Part shown: positions 45,531-57,164 of the stretch, piece after piece
Layout: every line of letters starts with the position of its first letter
Numbering within the stretch: the first letter of the stretch is position 1
Assembly: GCA_031772625.1 (NCBI GenBank)
Contig: CM062818.1
Location: 1,280,102,277-1,280,166,276 of the forward strand
Source of the DNA: Pinus tabuliformis
Lineage: Eukaryota > Streptophyta > Pinopsida > Pinales > Pinaceae
Direction of reading: 5' to 3'
DNA: 64,000 nt
Translations under genes and position numbers: made by a program
Notes under the pieces: generated by a model
What the model saw: the letters and a program-made list of their open reading frames with translations, nothing else
The model's database searches: none
What the model was told of the DNA's origin: nothing

Positions 45531-47212
45531 GTAACCCTCATGATTGCCATTGTATTAGCCTCTTTAGTTAGTTGAGGCTTGGTTGTTTTCATCCCATCTC
45601 AACCATCTCTTTGGCCGATCATACACTTCCACTTGGTTTTTTTACCTTTTTTGAGGAATAGTTGCAATGAGTGGTCTTATTAGCCAACCTCTTCACATAA
45701 ATCAACATGTTTTGAGAAGTTCCAACATCACCAGAACCAGTTGTTACCCTAGACACCACTCGTTCCTCAAAATTGAGTCCTATTTAAGCTCTTTTTAGAC
45801 TCTCTAAATGTGAAAATATTCTCGAGCGCTTGTCCTTTCCAGCTCATTAACGGATTGGAAAAGATATCTCTCTTGTATTATTTTATGCTTTTTCAAACTT
45901 GAGAGTAATTTATGAAAAAAAACTTGTGGAGTTTTACTTTTGTCCCTTTTCAAACTCTCTAGACATGAAAATGACAGAGCTATATTTGTTGTTAAACGCA
46001 TTAAAAACATCAAATAGAGACAAACTTGTCCATTTAGACAAGACCGAGTTTCACCTTTGCTAGACTCGTTAAAACATAAAAAAGTGATGGATTCTGTCGA
46101 AGGGTGAAATTATACAACAAGCATATGTTATCCTCCTCAAGATTGATTAAAAATAAAGAGGTACTGTTCAAAAATGACTTGGGAAAATTGGAAAAAGGGG
46201 AAAACACTTTATGGTAGCAAGTTACTTTTGAACATGACACTTTCTCCTCATCGTCGTGACTATGGGGGTTGGGTCATTCAACTTGATGGTTATCACACCA
46301 TTGGTCTATCATACCATCGATTACTTTGTTTTGGGTCAATGCTACCAATTCATCTTAGTGTCACTAACATGTTCAAGAGAAGTCATTCAGTTCAAACTTC
46401 ATCCTTTGCAATACCGTAAACCTTCATTTTCATGACCGCCATTCCTGAACCTTCTATCGTTAGTCGATTTTTCATCTCCAAAATAAATTACCTCATTTCA
46501 TGTTATTGATGTGGGATACATCAAGGCCCTCTTGCAATGAGTCTCTTCTTGTTGACATCAGCACATCATCCAAGAAGTTGACTTAGAAACACCCCTTTAG
46601 TACCTTGAGGCTTGCATACATCAACGGCATGTTTCTCACTTCCGACAATAGGTTGATATCATTGGCCTTTGACCAAAAGACTTTGTATGGTGTTAGAGAT
46701 CAAATAATTTATTCACAAGATGTGAAATGTACTATAGTACCTTGACGATCATTCTCATTATCAGTGATTCCTCTCGTGTCTGTTAATGACTTACATCATT
46801 GGTTGATAATCAGACAATGTCTTCCCATGTTTGACTTCAGATCATCTATTCACATGGTTAGGCTTGTACTTGAGTGAAATATTGAACGAGATTGAAGACC
46901 CCAGATCTAGTTTCATCCATCCAGGCTGCGATATTTTCAAGAGTACTAAATCAAATGTACAATGGCCTTACATTCATGATCATCCATTCATGGGTCTATA
47001 TCTGTAGACAACTATATTTTTACATGTAATGAAATCTTATAAGCTGAGCATGGGCGTGCCTTTGCTCAACAAGTTCATGAGAAAAAATAAAATTATCATG
47101 ATATATGTATTGTAATTGATGTAGGTCACCTTCTGCTTCGAAACCTCCTCTCCACATGATAAAGCATTTCACTCGACATACAAATTTACGACTTCATGCT
47201 TTAGGGGGCAAC
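45531..47212 (+). other. T1 3' interior, non-coding
   Basis: No pol motif. A short frame 46174-46419 has no recognised family. Ends in a weak purine stretch TTTAGGGGGCAAC before the 3' LTR. Confidence 0.55.
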
Positions 47213-48249
47213 TATTACAGATCCATTTGGGCACATCAACCCCAACCTAAAATTCAGTACTCTTAGGGCCCATCAAACCTAAATTCAGTTGTGACATGCC
47301 CTAAAGAAGTCAATCATCAAAATGCCTAGCTTCCCAAGATGTTCCATAACTGAAATCATCCAAAAATTGCCTCTAAGATTAGTGCAGGTAGGCCTTCATT
47401 ATGGTGCGCTGTAATGTAGTCCATACAGTGATAGGGTGCTATGCAGCGCACTTGAGCCCTCTTTGGCCTGCGCTGGGCAAATTTTACCGAAATTACATTG
47501 TGGTTTGGGAATATTCTTATCCATTGGATGCATCTAGAAGTTTCCCAAGTTTATATACTCCTTTAAGATCGAATTTGCATGAGGAAGGGAGTTAAGGAAC
47601 ATCAATCCCTTTATCCCTTCCTCCATGCAACTAAATCCTAAGTTTGGGAGGACATTCATTATCACCATTTATGGAATAATTGGCTTCATTCACCTATAAA
47701 AATACCACTCATCTAAGTGATCAGGGGCTGGAAATCATTGAATTATAGAGAGATGATGTTAGTATGAGACTGGAGTTAATTTCAAGTATTGTAATGATGT
47801 CAAAATGTCTTGCTTGTTATGAGGAGAGGATGGGATTTAACTAGAGGAGTGATGTTGAATCAAGAAGATTAGGTTGTAACTCTTCCTTTTACTAATAAAG
47901 TGCTCAACTGTTTTTCCATATGCTTGTGTTATTCAATGATTCTTTCATATGTGTATCATGTACTTGATTCCATGCTATGTTTAATCAATAGATTATTATC
48001 ATATGTTTTGATCGGTTTTTGTCTTCTGTCTGCGTGCAGGTACTCTTCAAGTGGATTAAGTATAGAGAGGAGTGACAAAGTTGGTCAAGGGAGATAAGGA
48101 GTAAGTGAAAACTATAGGTAGGCTTCTTTACCTCTTAATTAATCTATTGGTCATAGAAAAAGTAGAAAATGATTTGCACTATTGTTCTAGACTTACCTAC
48201 TAGTCTATGGGTTTAAGTGTTTATCCATAGACACTAAAACTTCCCAAAA
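47213..48249 (+). repeat. T1 3' LTR
   Basis: About 1037 bp, partner of 40485-41524, with the same CTATAAAAAT promoter-like box near 47694. Confidence 0.87.
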
Positions 48250-48254
48250 CTCTC

Positions 48255-49039
48255 TCCTACCAAAAGATGTATTCCTAATTAATACCCTGCTCCAAAAACA
48301 GTAACAATTTCATTGCAACCCTCTGAATCATGTTATAAGAATCTCTTAGTAACCTGCGATTTTTCCATTTCAATAATTATTTGAATTGTTCAGCTTTAGA
48401 TTGAAGTATTTTGAAGTTACCAACGACCTCTCTTAGCCATTTCCTTCCACAATTTTCATTTAAATAACAATCTTGTAACGTAATTCCTTTATTGTTCCCT
48501 TGAGATTACAAACATCATCACAGAAAGGGAAAGGAAGGATGCTTGAGGAAATCCTGATGATCCCCCCTATCCTAGATTTAGATAGGACTCCCCTGATTGA
48601 TACCTAGTACAAGATAGTTAAGAACCAATGTCAATTTCTATCCATACAAGCTCCATAATTCAGAAAAACAGAAATATCTAGACCAGAGTGATGAATTAAG
48701 TCTCTGGGAATCAATTCATCCCCAATTTACCTTTCCTCAAACCCATATCTCCTCTGAATTTTCTACTTACCTCATGTCATCTCAGATACCTCCCTAGTGA
48801 GAAAGAGATTAATTTCCCAAAACAATGAGGTTTTGTTCTCCATTTCCCCATAAAGCATTCTTCAAGCCCTACACATAAATCCTCAGGCCTCTATGCACCT
48901 ATTTTCCATTGATGCACTCATGGATATATAAAAAAACATACCTTACAACCAGTGAACCCATATTTTCAAATGTTTTTGGCCTTAGAATTTCAAATTATCG
49001 AGACCAGATCCCCCATTCTCTACTTCTATCTTCCCGGAG
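48255..49039. other. Unassigned stretch before unknown frame
   Basis: No gene recognised. Short Ser/Pro-rich frames only. It may hold the decayed 5' part of the frame that becomes clear after 49040. Confidence 0.45.
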
Positions 49040-50111
49040 ATGTCTAGACAAGTCATTTTTATGGTTGCTTGTTTATTAAGCTATCATATAGACCAGTTTG
49101 TAGATGAGGTAGTATTATTTTTTTTTATCAGTAATTACAATTGGTCAGAAGCCTTCAATTGTTTTTAATTATAATCAATTCTTATAGGATGTCATACATG
49201 AATAGTTTCTCAAGTTTAAAGCTAAAGGGGTGTTAAATCACTAACCAATTTTAGTATATCTCATCTTATTTTACTTGGCAGATAGGTTCAATTCTCAATT
49301 CCATAAGATGGATGGCTAAGGAAATCCATTATCAGTCATTCATTAGACTTCTTTAGTCAGAAGAAACTCAGAGGAGTAATCCTTCACCAATTTTGTGGAT
49401 AAGTTTCTACGTACATCTTTATGTTGACTGTGCAGTGAAGTTATACCAAGAATTTGACTAGAGATCAAGAAGGTTTTGCATCTTCCAGAGGAGTCAAAAG
49501 TCAAAGACTCGTATTTATACCAGAATTATACAAAGATCATAATGTATGGGTGTGAACTTCCTCCCTATAAATTACCAAAATTTGTGCCAGTGAGAGTCTT
49601 TTCACTAGAATATGCTAGAAAAACGTTGAATATGGATGAATTGCACATTGTATCAAATAAGGAGAAGGCACAATTTAAATTAAAGGCAAATGTAGGGCCC
49701 TATATTGTAAATTATAGAGCAAAAACGAAGGAAGTGGAGGGAATTGTAAAGAATATGAAATTCAAACCAAGATTCACATGATATTGTGGTCCTTTTGGGA
49801 TAATTTCAAAAATGAGGGTAGAAGAGAAGAGCACTCCATATGCACATACACCTAGGCCAGAGAGGGAGAAATATGAAAATCATGTCAAATGGACAGAAAA
49901 CACTTTGTAGGAGGCCGAAGAGCAACTAGTTAGTCAATCATTTATGCAAAATCCTATTACAAAATACAAAGAAATTATGAGGCCAAGGGAAAATATGTCC
50001 CCTACAGATCCAAAAAATCAGGTTATAGATTTCATCATGTTCAAGAGAAGAAAGAAGGATCTAAAGATCACTACTAAGTATGATAGTAAGACTGACCCTC
50101 AAGTAATAAAT
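49040..50111 (+). pseudogene. Unknown long reading frame, part 1
   Basis: From 49040 a first piece (SRQVIFMVACLLSYHIDQFV) is followed, after a frame change, by one frame from 49188 to 50111: FKAKGVLNH, ADRFNSQFHKMDG, FVDKFLRTSLC and LEIKKVLHLPEESKVKDSYL. The open part 49476-49781 gives GCELPPYKLPKFVPVRVF and LGPYIV-like GPYIVNYR, then YCGPFGII and STPYAHTPRPE. Stops stand mainly where Trp or Gln would fit. The protein looks folded and conserved rather than random, but I do not recognise the family. A plant mobile-domain or transposon-associated protein is possible. G2 interrupts it at 50111. Confidence 0.5.
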
Positions 50112-50444
50112 TGTTAGGTCCCTATAATACTAGTGATTACCCCATTACTATTGTAGTTTTATCCGTTATTAATATTGTTGTGCCCCTATTGTCCCCATAT
50201 TGTTATTACTGTGCCCCATAGAATCCCTCTATTGTTATTTTTGTTCCTTTATATTATTATTGTTAGGTCGGCTAGGTTATATTGTGACTCCTTAGACTCC
50301 TATATATAGAAATGAGGTTTTGTCATTTGAATCATCAAAGAATCATTCATTTGTTTAATATAAAGGAGGTTTCTCCCTCGAACAGGCTAAATTATAAGGC
50401 ATTGATTTATCTTTTCTATATTTTTGTGAGTTGGTTTCATAACA
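50112..50444 (+). repeat. G2 5' LTR
   Basis: 333 bp, TGTTAGGTCC...CATAACA, with TATATATA at 50301-50308 as promoter candidate. Confidence 0.93.
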
Positions 50445-50446
50445 TT

Positions 50447-50458
50447 TGGTATTAGAGC
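50447..50458 (+). other. G2 primer-binding site
   Basis: TGGTATTAGAGC two bases after the LTR; one change from the initiator tRNA-Met site. Confidence 0.85.
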
Positions 50459-51121
50459 TTTGGATTCTAGGGTTTTGCTGCTCCAAATAGGTAATCATGG
50501 AATTTTCACTATAACTTTTTTTTGCGACGTTTCAGAAGTGAAAAAACAAGCCATTTGAGATGAAATCATATTGAACCTCGAATCTGAATTTCAGATCTCT
50601 TCGTGCTATATTTATGGAGATATGATCTAAAAAAAAGTTGGTCTTTTTGCAAACTCTTGAATTACATTCCAAACAGGTGACCTGGGGAAAATCGAAATAA
50701 CTTTCTCTCTAAGCATTGGATTGAAATTTCATAAGAAGGTACTGAAAGAGGATGGACAATAGTTTCTTCTATATATTTTTAGAGCAAAAGGTAAAAACAG
50801 GGACATGTGGCATGTTGCACAAGTTCGCTCTACTGAACTAGTCCATAATCAGGTCACTGTGGGAGATTTAGCATAACTCTGCCTTGGAGAATCCAATTTG
50901 GATCAGACTGGTGGCATTAGAAAGAGGACACAGAGAGCTACTATAGGTCGCAATTTTAGAATTGAATGATACGCAATTACAGAGATACATCAGAGGCAAT
51001 ATCGAGCTCCTACAAAGTGAAAAAAGGTGTGTAGATTTTTTAAATTTTTGCTTAAGCTTGGTTTGAAAAATTATTTTGAAGGAAATCAAAGGGCATAGTA
51101 GAGAATTATTATCGGTAACTG

Positions 51122-53899
51122 ATGTCCCGAGGAAATAAAATGAAAACACCTAGTAAGCAACCTAAAAGCTCTAGCATGACTTATGAAGAATAGGATGAAA
51201 TGAAACATGATATATCAAAATTACGAGACCAAGTGAAACAAATGTCACTCGGAAAAAAAGTAACAGAATCTAAGATGGATGGTTTAAAGAAATATGTAGA
51301 AGCTAAGAGGAGTGATATGGAAGCTAAGATGGATGATTGGAAGACAGATTTGAAGACAAGCATGGCAGATTTGAAGACAGATTTGACAAATTGTCTACAA
51401 GAAATACTTACTAATGGTGAAAGGGTAGAAAAGGAAACTCATGATGTGAACAAATGAAATGTTAATCATGATTTCATAGACTCTAATGTTGGATCGAAGG
51501 CCCACCATATTCCAAAAATCAATATGAGCAAGTTTGATGGCAAGGATCCCACAACATGGATATTACAGATGGGGCAATTTTTTGATCTCAATATTGTGCA
51601 AAACACACAAAACGTACATATTGCAACTTTATATTTGGAACCAAATTAGTTTGTATGGTATCAATGGCTTTTCTCTTGTAAAAAAACTATCACTTGGGCA
51701 ATTTTTATGGAAGAATTGACAACACATTATGAGGATACAAAAAGCAACACTTTTTTTAGCAAATTGATAAGTCTCAAACAAAAGGGTTCAATAATGGAGC
51801 ACATTGAGGAGTTCCAAAAATTGAACATAAGGGTAAAAAATATTCTAGAGGAGCATAGGATTGATGTGTTGATAGGGTCTTTAAAGGATAATATCCGACA
51901 TGATGTTCGCCTTTGGGAACCTGATTCATTAGAGAAGGCATTCAGGTTAGCAAGAAAAATGGAAAGCAAAATTATGGCAACCAGGAAGCATAACACTCAC
52001 AACTATAAAGATGGAAGTGTTGTTGCCCCTAGTCTTCCACAACCTATAAGGTTGACACCACAACAATTGGAAGAAAAAAGAGCAAAGGGGCTTCGATACA
52101 GTTGTGATAGTAAATACACTAAAGGTCATAAGTGTGTTGAGAAGAAATTATTCCACATAGATTGTGAAGAGGAAGAAGAAAGGGAGCAAGAAAGGTCAAA
52201 AGAAGAGGATATACTCCAAGAACAAAGCCTAGATAAAGAAGAAATGAATCCGACCATATCTTGTAATGCATTGGCTGCAATTACCAGTCCTCAAACCATC
52301 AAGATAGAAGGACAAATCAAGAAGAAAAAGGTAATAGTGTTGATTGATTCAGGAAGTACCCACAATTTTATTCATTATAAGATAGAAAAAGAATTGAATT
52401 GCTTCCTATATCCAACACCAGAGTGTCAAGTGATGGTTACAAATAGAAGAACAATAAATTGCTCTAGAAAGTGCCATAATATCAAGCTATCCATGGGAGA
52501 ATATGTATTGACTAGCCCAATGCTTTCCATTCCAATGGGAGGTGCTAATGTTGTATTAGGAGTCCAATGGATACAATCCTTGAGTATAATAGCTTTTGTT
52601 TTTCAAGAAATTTTCATGAAATTTTTTGCGGAAGGAAAGGAATTTGAATTAAGGGGTATTGTAGGGAAATCTGGAAAGATAATCAGCTCTAATGGTATGA
52701 AAAAGCTTCTAAAAAAGGAAAAAAGAAGTGTAATCTCACAATTATGTTTGATAGATGTTTCCACATCGAAATCATCTATTTCTCCAGATCTCCAAAAAGT
52801 CTTGCATAATCATTGCAAGGTATTTGAGACTCCCAAAGGTTTCCCACCTATTCGTGATCATGATCATGCTATTCATCTGATTCCAGGAAGTGTTCCTACA
52901 AACATCAGGTCATATAGATATTTGTATGCCCAAAAGAGTGAAATTGAACGTATGGTTGCAGAAATGCTAGAGGCTGGTATAATTCAACCTAGTCAAAGTT
53001 CTTTCTTTGCTCCAGTAGTATTGGTGCACATGAAGGATGGATCATGGCACATGTGTCTGAATTATAGGGAGCTCAACAAGCTCACTATTAAAGATAAGTT
53101 TCCCAATCCTGTCATTGATGAATTATTGGATGAAATTCATGGATCAATTTACCTCACCAAGTTTGATTTTCGTTCAAGATATCATCAAATCAGAGTGAAG
53201 ACTGAAGACATTTCGAAAATAGCATTTATAACTCATGAGGGTCATTATGAATTTTTGGTCATGCCTTTTGGCCTTACCAATGCACCTTCTACATTTCAAG
53301 GTTTGATGAATTCCATTTTCAAACCCTTCCTTGGAAAATTTGTGTTAGTACTTTTTGATGATATACTAATCTACAACAAGTCTTGGAAGGATCATGTTGA
53401 ACATGTTGACAGGGCGCTACAACTATTGGAGGAGAAACAATTATATGCAGAAGGATCCAAATGTTTCTTTGGAGTACAAGAGGTGGAATACCTGGGTCAC
53501 ATTGTATCTCATGAAGGAGTTAAGGTAGACCCTAGCAAAATTAAAGCCATTAAGGAATGGAAAATCCCCACATCCATAAAGCATCTGCGACGATTTCTCT
53601 GGTTGACAAGGTACTATCACAAGTTTGTTAAGAATTATGGGAGAATAGCAATACCTCTAACAACATTATTGAAGAAAGATGCATTTTCATGGGCTCTAGA
53701 AGCAATAAAGGCCTTTGAACATCTTAAAGAGGCAATGTGCCAATCACCGGTCTTAGCTACACCAGACTTCATAAAACCCTTTATTGCGCAACATGATGCT
53801 TCAGGAAATGGAATTGGTGTTGTTTTAATGCAAGATGAAACACCCATTGCTTCTGAAAGTCATCCAATGAAGGGAAAGTTTTTAGACAAAGCTATTTAG
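51122..53899 (+). pseudogene. G2 gag-protease-reverse transcriptase
   Basis: One frame from ATG 51122, interrupted by TAG 51191, TGA 51455 and TAG 51647, then open for 730 codons from 51707 to 53899. Order: coiled-coil gag N-terminus (KMDGLKKYVEAKRSDMEAKM), gag core (INMSKFDGKDPTTWILQMG, NIRHDVRLWEPDSLEKAFRL), knuckle with one Cys lost (YSCDSKYTKGHKC), protease VIVLIDSGSTHNFI, RT (EMLEAGIIQPSQSSFFAPVV, YHQIRVKTEDISKIAF, GLTNAPSTFQGLMN, LVLFDDILIYNKSW), connection and start of RNase H (AQHDASGNGIGVVL). The catalytic Asp pair is kept. This is the longest intact coding stretch in the window. Confidence 0.93.
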
Positions 53900-55600
53900 A
53901 AATGTTGGCAATACTACATGCACTTAAGAAATGGTGATCATACCTAATGGGAAGACACTTCAAGGTAAAAACGGATCATGATAGCCTTAAATACTTTTTA
54001 GAACAATGATTATCCTCTGAAGAGCAACAAAAGTGGGTCACAAAGATGTTGGGTTATGACTTTGAAATCATCTACAAAAAAGGGAAGCAAAATTTGGTGG
54101 TAGATGCACTCTCAAGAGAGGATGAGGATGTGGAAGCATTGTTCTGCACCATTTCTATTATCCAACCAGATTGAATAAACAAAGCAAGGGAGGAATGGAA
54201 GAATGATGAATAAGTGTGTGCACTTATTCGAAAGTTACAACAAGATTCTAGTACATCTAATACATTTAGCTGGAAAAATAATTCATTATGGTACAAAGAT
54301 CACTCATACCTCTGTAAGAATTCCCAACTCAAAAAAAAAGATTCTTAGGGAATTGCACACTTCTCCCTTAGGAGGGAACTCAGGATTTTTAAAAACTTAC
54401 CATAGGGTTAAGAAGGAATTTTTTTGGGATGGCCTTAAATTGGATATTCAAAAGTTTGTTCGGAATGTTTGGTTTTCCAACAAAATAAAGTTGAAAAAAT
54501 TAAGACCCCAGGTCTATTAAAACCTTTATCCATTCCAAGCCAATGTTGGGAGGAGGTTTCAATGGATTTTATCATAGGTTTACCCAAGTCTAAGGGAAAG
54601 AGTGTCATCTTGGTGGTAGTTGACAGACTTACCAAGTATGCACACTTTTGTGCATTATCACATCCATTTAAAGCTAGTACAATTTCTACTGCATTTATGG
54701 AGACAATTCAAAAGCTACATGGAAACCCAAAGATTATTATAAGTGACAGAGATCCCATTTTCACTGGAAATTTTTGGACATAATTATTTTCTTGTCTCGA
54801 TACTCAATTAGCTCATAGATCATCTTATCATCGTCAATCTAATGGGAAAACTTAGATAGTAAACAAATGTTTGGAAGGATATCTTTGTTGCTTTGTATCT
54901 GATAAACATACACAATGGGTCAAATGGTTTCCTTTGGCTGAATGGTGGTATAACACTTCCTTCCATACAACACCAAAAATGACCCCATTTATGGCACTTT
55001 ATTGATATCAGCCACCATCCATCACATCATATTTAAGAGAAAATTCTAAGGTTCAAGTAGTGGAACATCACATCAAGAATCAACAACAAGTCCTCCAACT
55101 CTTAAAAGATAACCTCATGTTGGCACAGAATAGAATGAAACAACAAGTAGATCAACATTGCAGTGAAAGAAGTTTTGATGTCAGTGATTGGGTATTCCTA
55201 CAGCTACAACCATATAAACAAATGTCCCTCAAGTATGCTAAGAAGGATAATAAATTATAACCAAAGTATTATGGTCCATACGAGGTGTTACAAAAGATTG
55301 GTACTATGGCATACAAATTGGAGCTTTTTGCAGCTTCTCGAGTGCACCCAATTTTCCATGTTTCATGTTTAAATAAGGTTATAGGCAACAAGCTCCCAGT
55401 TCAAGGAATATTGCTAGAACTTGATGAGGAAGGGAAAATTATATTGGAACTGGAAGCAGTCACACAAATAAGAACTCAATAGCTACGAAATCGATCAATT
55501 TCAGAGTGTCTCATCAAGTGGAAGAACTTATCTGCTGAAGATTCCACATGGGAGGATGAGAATTTTATACAGAAGCATCCAAAACTACTCAAGCGTTGAG
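53900..55600 (+). pseudogene. G2 RNase H, integrase and chromodomain
   Basis: After TAG 53897-53899 and a frameshift: HALKKWRSYLMGRHF-like RNase H, VKTDHDSLKYFLEQ, VVDALSRE. Integrase zinc region HTSPLGGNSGFLKTYHRVKK, then a frameshift near 54460, MDFIIGLPKSKGK (first Asp), ISDRDPIFTGNFW (second Asp), HRSSYHRQSNGKT (Gln and Lys at the usual Glu/Thr positions, so catalytic Glu is not evident). C-terminus VHPIFHVSCLNKVIG and a chromodomain with LIKWKNLSAEDSTWEDENFI and a final KHPKLLKR stop. Chromodomains steer chromovirus integration to heterochromatin. Stops at 54781, 54855, 55003, 55258 and 55480. Confidence 0.9.
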
Positions 55601-55628
55601 GACAACACTTTTTTGAATGGGAGGGGCA

Positions 55629-55960
55629 TGTTAGGTCCCTATAACACTAGTAATTACCCCATTACTATTGAAGTTGTATCCCTTATGAATATTGTTGTGC
55701 CCCTATTGTCGCCATATTGTTATAACTATGCCCCATAGAATCCCTCTATTGTTATTTTTTTGCCTTTATATTATTATTGTTAGGTCGATTGGGTTATATT
55801 GTGACTCCTTAGACTCCTATAAATAGAAAGGAGGTTTTTTCATTTGAATCATCAAAGAATCATTCATTTGTATAATGTAAAGGAGCTTCCCCCTCGAAGA
55901 GGCTTAATTTTAAGGTGTTGATCTATCTTTTCTATCCTTTTGTGAGCTAGTTTCATAACA
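55629..55960 (+). repeat. G2 3' LTR
   Basis: 332 bp, preceded by a GGGAGGGG tract. TATAAATA near 55818. Ends CATAACA followed by the TAAAT duplication. Confidence 0.93.
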
Positions 55961-55965
55961 TAAAT

Positions 55966-56855
55966 ATTCAATAAAAATCCTTAGAAGAAAAGGATTCATA
56001 GGAGCAAAGTACCATGGTTCTAACAAGCCTCCCTACCACTCTATTCACATATGTCTAGGAGAGAATTGAGTCTCTTATCTTTTCTACCTCTCAGATTCTA
56101 GTAAAACAATGTATTTCGACAAGGTATAGGGAGATCAAGTTGAATAATGAAGCTTTAAAGGCTTCAACATATTCATAGTTTTGGAAGCAAGCTACCACCA
56201 CCCAACATATATTGCTATATGTATTTGACTCAGAAAAAAGGCGGTTACAAATGTCCTTTTTGGAACCTATAGTGTCAAGCCCCAGAATTGTTGAAGATTA
56301 TAAAGCCTCAATATTTTCTATTCATACCAAGAAGGTTCATGCAATCGATCAAATCGATTTTCATAAGAAAGTAAGTGAGATGATTTACTCAACACGTACC
56401 AGCTCAGCCATGGCTCCTTCTAGGTTTCACACCTATTTAAATAATATGCACTCACAGTTGAATACTGAAAGAATGTCTTCTCTAGCCAAAGACACTAGGA
56501 TTAAATCTTTAGAATATTTAATTATAAAACTAGGATATCATCCTTGTGATGTCAAGGCAGCTCAGGAGATAATTATGAAAAAAAGTGCAGATATTCAAGC
56601 TCTCAGGAAACAACTTAAGGTTCCAACTATATCACACCGTCAGCCCAAGGAAGTGACCAATCTAGAGAAGGAGAAAGAAAAATTATTCAAAATAATAATG
56701 GAACAAAATTTTCAAATCTAGAAAATTTAATAGGACATGGAAACATTTTTGAAGGAAAAGGAGTAATTAGACGGAGAAGGCACATCAACAACAGGTGCAT
56801 CAACAAAAGGTGCATCAACACAACAGGAAGCACAACAAAAAACACAAGTATCAAC
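55966..56855 (+). pseudogene. Unknown long reading frame, part 2
   Basis: Continues part 1 in the same phase once G2 and one TAAAT copy are discounted. Open from 56212 to 56721: FDSEKRRLQMSFLEPI, DFHKKVSEMIYSTR, then a predicted coiled coil (AAQEIIMKKSADIQALRKQL, NLEKEKEKLFKIIMEQ). A short Thr/Gly/Ala/Gln-rich linker (GASTKGASTQQEAQQK) follows to 56855, where the hAT-like MITE is inserted. In-frame TAA/TAG codons occur near 55972, 56008, 56053 and 56176. Confidence 0.5.
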
Positions 56856-57156
56856 CATGGAAAATTTTAGGGGCTAATGTTCGCCGAGTGGGCTAATTTT
56901 CCATGATTTTTCCACAAAAATTATTTGCGAATTTCCAATTTTTATAATAGACGACTCGCCCAAATTTTAGAATATAAAATTATTTTACCTTAAAAATCAC
57001 CAACATTATATAGAGACTATAAATAAAACCATTATAATTTTGAATAATTTTACAAATATATCAATACACATTTTATATTTTGCATATTAGGGATTAGTTA
57101 GATTCCCTAATATTTTTAAACTTCAAGAAAATTTTCCATCCTTAAAATTTTCCTTG
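56856..57156. mobile_element. hAT-like MITE, 301 bp
   Basis: Flanked by a perfect 8-bp duplication GTATCAAC (56848-56855 and 57157-57164). Ends read CATGGAAAATTTTAGGGG on the left and CAAGGAAAATTTTAAGGA on the reverse of the right, 15 of 18 identical. An internal copy of the TTTTCCATG motif forms a hairpin with the left end (56857-56913). No coding capacity. An 8-bp duplication with CA..GG-type inverted ends points to a hAT-family non-autonomous element. Confidence 0.78.
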
Positions 57157-57164
57157 GTATCAAC

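Larger units (their letters stand above)
40485..48249 (+). mobile_element. LTR element T1 (gypsy Tat-like), gag-protease only
   Basis: 7.77 kb. LTRs 40485-41524 and 47213-48249. CTCTC occurs at 40480-40484 and 48250-48254 as a possible target duplication, but this is low-complexity sequence and the LTR ends (TATTACAG...CCCAA) are not canonical TG/CA, so limits may be off by a few bases. The primer site is of the TGGCGACC type, not initiator Met. Interior: long leader, gag, aspartic protease, then 2.2 kb of short arrays and non-coding DNA. No RT, RNase H or integrase seen. It looks like a large non-autonomous derivative. Confidence 0.8.
50112..55960 (+). mobile_element. Ty3/gypsy chromovirus G2
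   Basis: 5849 bp with perfect TAAAT duplication (50107-50111 and 55961-55965). LTRs 50112-50444 and 55629-55960 differ at about 30 positions (about 9%). Initiator tRNA-Met primer site; GGGAGGGG purine tract at 55619-55626. Gag, protease, RT, RNase H, integrase and C-terminal chromodomain are all present, so this is structurally complete, with scattered stops. A 5'-fragment of the same family lies inverted at 3993-4872. It interrupts the unknown frame without changing its phase. Confidence 0.95.

Noticed and set aside
46174..46419. 81-codon frame in T1 as an envelope-like gene
   Set aside because: No signal peptide or membrane segment and no recognised family; likely chance.
51200..51457. Independent coiled-coil gene
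   Set aside because: Same frame as the G2 gag on both sides; it is the gag N-terminus between two stop codons.
50112..55960. Endogenous plant pararetrovirus
   Set aside because: Paired LTRs, a TAAAT duplication, integrase and chromodomain identify a Ty3/gypsy chromovirus; no movement-protein motif.
56856..56913. Hairpin as a Helitron 3' end
   Set aside because: No CTRR end and no A/T insertion site; the 8-bp duplication and inverted ends explain it as a MITE.
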